This document shows positions 61,270-64,000 of a stretch of 64,000 bases of DNA, piece after piece. The position numbers were made by a program, and so were the translations under genes. How positions within the stretch are numbered: the stretch's first letter is position 1; the number at the start of each line of letters is the position of its first letter. Location: positions 4,030,001-4,094,000 of the forward strand of contig NZ_JBEJGX010000003.1 of the NCBI RefSeq assembly GCF_040253635.1, given 5' to 3'. This DNA comes from Streptomyces sp. Edi2 (GTDB lineage Bacteria; Actinomycetota; Actinomycetes; Streptomycetales; Streptomycetaceae). The notes below the pieces were generated by a model. The model did no database searches. It was not told the DNA's origin and saw nothing but the letters and a program-made list of their open reading frames with translations.

Positions 61270-61284
61270 TCCGAGAAACAGTGC

Positions 61285-62232
61285 CTAGGCGACCTGCCCG
61301 TCCAGCGCGGCACGGAGCCAGTCGTCCATGGCGCCGATGGTCGGCTGCCGGGAAGCGGAGGGGAGTTCGCCGACGAGCTGCCAGTAGCGGTCTATGAGGG
61401 GATGCGCGATCCGGCCCAGCTCGGCGCTGAGTTGGCGGCGGAAGGCGGGGGTGTCCCGCGTGTTGCGCAAGCCGGCGTGGGCGGCGACGAAACAGTCGAG
61501 GGCTTCGCCCGCGTGCGGGGGCCGTCGGTCTCGTACGTCCGCAGAGGCGAGCGCACACGCCTCGACGAGCCCCTCGTAGAGGACGGCCGGGCGGCAGGCC
61601 TCGTCGGGGGTCCGGGGGGCGAGGCGGCGGATGTTGATGTCGACGACGCGGCTGTCGGTGGCGACGGCGTGCAGTCGGGCGAAGACCAGCACCTGGGACG
61701 GGGTCGGGTCGGCCGGGGGCTGCGGCACCGCCGCTTCGAGCAGTGTGGAGAGCAAGCGGGCAGGGAGCCGCGCGGGGAGTACATGACGCCAGAAGCGGGC
61801 CAGGGCGTCCGTGTCGGGCGGGACGTTCACCGCACCGATCAGGCGCAGGCGGTCGGTGCGTTCCTCGGGGGTGCAGTCGCGGAGAAGATGAAGGGCGGCC
61901 TCCCGCCAGCGCAGGGCGGACAGTTGCGTGCCGAGTTCTCGGAGCTGCCCCGCGACGGCGTCCTCCAGGGCGTCCGCTGCACCCGGCGCGTCCTCCTGGG
62001 CGAGGACCCGGTCGACCTGCGGCAGTGGCAGGTCGAGGGTGCGCAGCGAACGGATCAGGCGGAGTCGGTCCAGGGCCTCGGGGCCGTACCGGCGGTGGCC
62101 CCCGGCGCTGCGGATGGCCTCGGGCAGCAGGCCGCGGTCCGAGTAGAAGCGGACGGTCTTGACGGTGACGCCTGCCTGCTCGGCGAGTTCGCCGATGCTC
62201 CACATGCCGTCGGGGGACGCGGACACGGTCAT
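61285..62232 (-). CDS. MerR-family transcriptional regulator
   Basis: A 315-residue regulator. The N-terminal MerR HTH and wing are clear (MWSIGELAEQAGVTVKTVRF, LLPEAIRSAGGHRRYGPEAL), followed by a dimerisation helix and a large TipAL-like C-terminal domain of about 230 residues. ATG 62232 has GGGAGG 8 nt upstream. The stop TAG lies in the CTAG target duplication at the right end of the IS element. A MerR-like operator at 62238-62259 lies between it and the divergent hydrolase gene. Confidence 0.9.
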   Translation of the reverse strand: MTVSASPDGMWSIGELAEQAGVTVKTVRFYSDRGLLPEAIRSAGGHRRYGPEALDRLRLIRSLRTLDLPLPQVDRVLAQEDAPGAADALEDAVAGQLRELGTQLSALRWREAALHLLRDCTPEERTDRLRLIGAVNVPPDTDALARFWRHVLPARLPARLLSTLLEAAVPQPPADPTPSQVLVFARLHAVATDSRVVDINIRRLAPRTPDEACRPAVLYEGLVEACALASADVRDRRPPHAGEALDCFVAAHAGLRNTRDTPAFRRQLSAELGRIAHPLIDRYWQLVGELPSASRQPTIGAMDDWLRAALDGQVA

Positions 62233-62237
62233 GCCTT

Positions 62238-62259
62238 GAACCTCCCTCAGGGGGAGTTC
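62238..62259. promoter_or_regulatory. Probable MerR operator
   Basis: GAACCTCCCTC-AGGGGGAGTTC is an imperfect 22-bp inverted repeat. Its GAAC...GTTC ends and CCTCC/GGGAG core resemble operators of TipAL/BmrR-like MerR proteins. It lies between the divergent MerR and hydrolase genes and overlaps the MerR ribosome site. Confidence 0.55.
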
Positions 62260-62331
62260 CTACCGTAACGGCATGCGCGGCCGGGTCAACGGGGGTCCGG
62301 CCGCGCGGCCGAGCTGTGCGAGGAGGCGTTG

Positions 62332-63123
62332 ATGACGGCGTATGTGCTGGTGGCGGGCGGTCATATGGGCGGCTGGCTGTGGCAGGACGTAGTGGACCGG
62401 CTACGGGAGCGGGGAGCCGAGGCCTACGCGGCCACGCTCACGGGCATGGGCGACCGCCGCCATCTGGCGGGCCCGGAAACGAACTTGGCGACACATATCG
62501 AGGATCTGGTGCAGCTCATCGATCACTTGGATGCGCCGGAGGTGGTGCTCGTCGCCCACTGTCACGGCAGCTTTCCGGCGCTGGGCGCCGCCGACCGGCG
62601 CCCGGAACGGGTGTCCCGGATCGTGTACGTGTCGGCGCCCCTGCCGATGGACGGCTACTCGGTGCACGGCCTGATAGACGCATTCGAGACCGATCCCGCG
62701 GTCCGCGACGGGTGGCGGCAACGGGCCGAACAGGCCGAGGACGGCTGGCGGATCCCCCCGCCGTCGCTCGACGACGCGCAGGCCCGGAGCAGCGTCGCAG
62801 GCGTCCCCGCGGACGCGCTGGCCCGGCTCGTCCGCCTGGCCGCGCCGCAGCCGCTGGGTACGCTCACCCAGCCGCTCCGGCTGTCGGGGGCCGCCGCCGA
62901 GCTGCCGATGAGCGGCGTCTTCTGTACCGGCACGGGGATGAACATCGCCATGGTCGAGTCCCTGGTGCGGTCGGGGGAACCGCTCTTCCAGGTGCTCGCC
63001 GAGCCTGATGTGGCCTTCTTCGAACTCGACACCGGGCACTGGCCGATGCTCTCCGTCCCGGACGGGCTCGCCGAGGTGCTGCTCCGGGCCGCCGCGGGTG
63101 AAGGGCAGCGGGTGACCGCGTAG
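62332..63123 (+). CDS. Alpha/beta hydrolase with Cys at the nucleophile position
   Basis: A 263-residue alpha/beta hydrolase of the hydroxynitrile-lyase/esterase-like group (LVAGGHMGGWLWQDV, TLTGMGDRRHLAGPETNLAT). The nucleophile elbow reads VLVAHCHGS, so position 77 is Cys where Ser is usual; a C-terminal DTGHWPMLS supplies the catalytic His. ATG 62332 has AGGAGG 5 nt upstream (TTG 62329 is less likely). Divergent from the MerR gene, which probably controls it. A terminator follows at 63163-63188. Reaction unknown. Confidence 0.88.
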   Translation: MTAYVLVAGGHMGGWLWQDVVDRLRERGAEAYAATLTGMGDRRHLAGPETNLATHIEDLVQLIDHLDAPEVVLVAHCHGSFPALGAADRRPERVSRIVYVSAPLPMDGYSVHGLIDAFETDPAVRDGWRQRAEQAEDGWRIPPPSLDDAQARSSVAGVPADALARLVRLAAPQPLGTLTQPLRLSGAAAELPMSGVFCTGTGMNIAMVESLVRSGEPLFQVLAEPDVAFFELDTGHWPMLSVPDGLAEVLLRAAAGEGQRVTA

Positions 63124-63162
63124 TCCCGCTCAGCGCAGGCGGCCGCCGCCTGCCCTCGCGCA

Positions 63163-63188
63163 AAGGGCGCCCCCAAAGGGGCGCCCTT
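63163..63188. terminator. Bidirectional terminator between hydrolase and hemD genes
   Basis: A perfect 11-bp stem (63163-63173 with 63178-63188) with a 4-nt loop, followed by no clear T-run. It separates two convergent genes. Confidence 0.8.
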
Positions 63189-63211
63189 CAAGCCGTTCCT
63201 GCTGCTACCGC

Positions 63212-64000
63212 TCAGCTACGAGCCCGCCGACGCGACCCGGGCCGCCGCTCGCTCGGCCGGGTGACCGGGTCCCCGGCCTCGACCGCGGTATCGCGCCGCG
63301 CCGCGCCGAAGTCCGCCAGCGCCTCGGCCAGCTTGTGGACCGACGGCTCGGGCGACATGACGTCCACCCGCAGGCCGTGCTCCTCGGCGGTCTTGGCGGT
63401 GGCCGGGCCGATACAGGCAATGACCGTCACGTTGTGCGGCTTGCCCGCGATGCCGACCAGGTTCCGCACGGTGCTCGACGACGTGAACAGCACGGCGTCG
63501 AACCCGCCGCCCTTGATCGCTTCCCGCGTCTCGGCCGGCGGCGGCGAGGCGCGCACCGTCCGGTAGGCGGTGACGTCGTCGACCTCCCAGCCCAGCTCGA
63601 TCAGACCGGCGACCAGGGTCTCGGTGGCGATGTCGGCGCGCGGCAGGAAGACCCGGTCGATCGGGTCGAAGACCGCGTCGTAGGGCGGCCAGTCCTCCAG
63701 CAGACCGGCGGCCGACTGCTCACCGCTGGGCACCAGGTCGGGCTTCACGCCGAAGGCGACCAGCGCCTTGGCGGTCTGTTCGCCGACCGCGGCGACCTTG
63801 ATCCCGGCGAAGGCCCGGGCGTCCAGGCCGTACTCCTCGAACTTCTCCCGGACGGCCTTGACGGCGTTGACCGAGGTGAAGGCGATCCACTCGTAGCGCC
63901 CTGTGACCAGGCCCTTGACCGCGCGCTCCATCTGCTGCGGGGTGCGCGGCGGCTCGACGGCGATGGTCGGGACCTCGTGCGGCACCGCGCCGTACGAGAC
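63212..64000 (-). CDS. hemD: Uroporphyrinogen-III synthase HemD (5' end outside window)
   Basis: The last 262 codons of the gene are visible and the frame is open to the window edge. The HemD domain shows YEWIAFTSVNAVKAVREKF, AAVGEQTAKALVAFGVKPDL, FLPRADIATETLVAGLIELG, DAVLFTSSSTVRNLVG and ACIGPATAKTAEEHGL. HemD cyclises hydroxymethylbilane to uroporphyrinogen III. In actinobacteria it is often fused behind a methyltransferase (CobA/SUMT) domain; that part would lie beyond position 64000. The C-terminus is basic (SERRPGSRRRARS). Convergent with the hydrolase gene. Confidence 0.88.
   Translation of the reverse strand, partial: VSYGAVPHEVPTIAVEPPRTPQQMERAVKGLVTGRYEWIAFTSVNAVKAVREKFEEYGLDARAFAGIKVAAVGEQTAKALVAFGVKPDLVPSGEQSAAGLLEDWPPYDAVFDPIDRVFLPRADIATETLVAGLIELGWEVDDVTAYRTVRASPPPAETREAIKGGGFDAVLFTSSSTVRNLVGIAGKPHNVTVIACIGPATAKTAEEHGLRVDVMSPEPSVHKLAEALADFGAARRDTAVEAGDPVTRPSERRPGSRRRARS

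Larger units (their letters stand above)
60283..61284 (+). mobile_element. IS5-family insertion sequence, apparently complete
   Basis: A 1,002-bp element. Ends GCAGTGTTTCTCGGATC (60283-60299) and GATCCGAGAAACAGTGC (61268-61284) are inverted repeats matching at 16 of 17 positions. It is flanked by CTAG on both sides (60279-60282 and 61285-61288), a 4-bp target duplication typical of IS427/ISL2-type IS5 elements. The transposase is in two frames (60338-60871 and about 60700-61269), consistent with a -1 frameshift at the CAAAAGGGGG run at 60698-60707. The right-hand CTAG supplies the stop codon of the MerR-type gene. Confidence 0.85.

Noticed and set aside
1..64000. tRNA, rRNA, CRISPR arrays, phage structural genes
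   Set aside because: I looked for tRNA T-loop patterns, regular spaced repeats and phage morphogenesis genes and saw none. A dedicated search could still find a missed tRNA.

Overview
The window is a stretch of high-GC actinobacterial chromosome, almost certainly Streptomyces or a close relative. The evidence is the strong third-position GC, the GTG/TTG starts with GGAGG-type ribosome sites, the futalosine menaquinone genes (radical-SAM MqnE with UbiA/UbiD/UbiX-type partners), the WhiJ-type regulator/DUF397/ATPase cluster, several DUF3558-like lipoproteins, a DUF2637 protein and twin-arginine exported enzymes. I saw no tRNA, rRNA, CRISPR array or origin.

Layout. 1-5.1 kb: the end of a coiled-coil gene, a DUF1023 alpha/beta-hydrolase with an ESX-like N-terminus and its overlapping lipoprotein, two small zinc-binding proteins, then a WhiJ-like XRE regulator with DUF397 partner, divergent from a small protein and an anti-sigma-type ATPase. 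5.1-14.9 kb: long-chain acyl-CoA ligase, TetR regulator with two matching operators, an alpha/beta hydrolase, a decayed Gly-rich/Ig gene, a lipoprotein, a dicarboxylate-type symporter, DUF4229 and GNAT proteins. 14.9-20.9 kb: late futalosine menaquinone genes (mqnE, Lrp regulator, UbiX, UbiA, UbiD types) with a rhomboid protease between. 20.9-24.8 kb: small membrane protein, cytosine-deaminase-like enzyme, DUF4291 and a Tat-exported phospholipase C-like enzyme. 25-33.7 kb: cytochrome c biogenesis operon (resA-ccdA-resB-ccsB), a lipoprotein polysaccharide deacetylase, a histidine phosphatase and hemL. 33.8-42 kb: SDRs, cupin, TIGR03086-type protein, AraC and TetR regulators, an FAD monooxygenase, an AAA ATPase and YnfA.

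42-47 kb is the least ordinary region. It has an orphan peptide with a double-glycine leader, a small membrane protein, a family-2 glycosyltransferase, and an intact RtcB RNA ligase gene followed downstream by two decayed copies of its own 3' end. 47-56.5 kb: two DUF3558-like lipoproteins, DUF2637 protein, small secreted and membrane proteins, the divergent class I pair lysK/argS and a class A beta-lactamase. 56.6-64 kb: CsbD and hemB, then a roughly 5 kb insertion-prone stretch (frameshifted HTH gene, IS5-type fragment, SnoaL-like gene flanked by direct repeats, an apparently complete IS5-family element, MerR/hydrolase pair), ending in the uroporphyrinogen-III synthase gene.

Functionally, haem (hemL, hemB, hemD), cytochrome c maturation and menaquinone genes share this region, so much of the core content serves respiratory cofactors. 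The accessory content is regulators with self-operators, decayed genes and insertion sequences.
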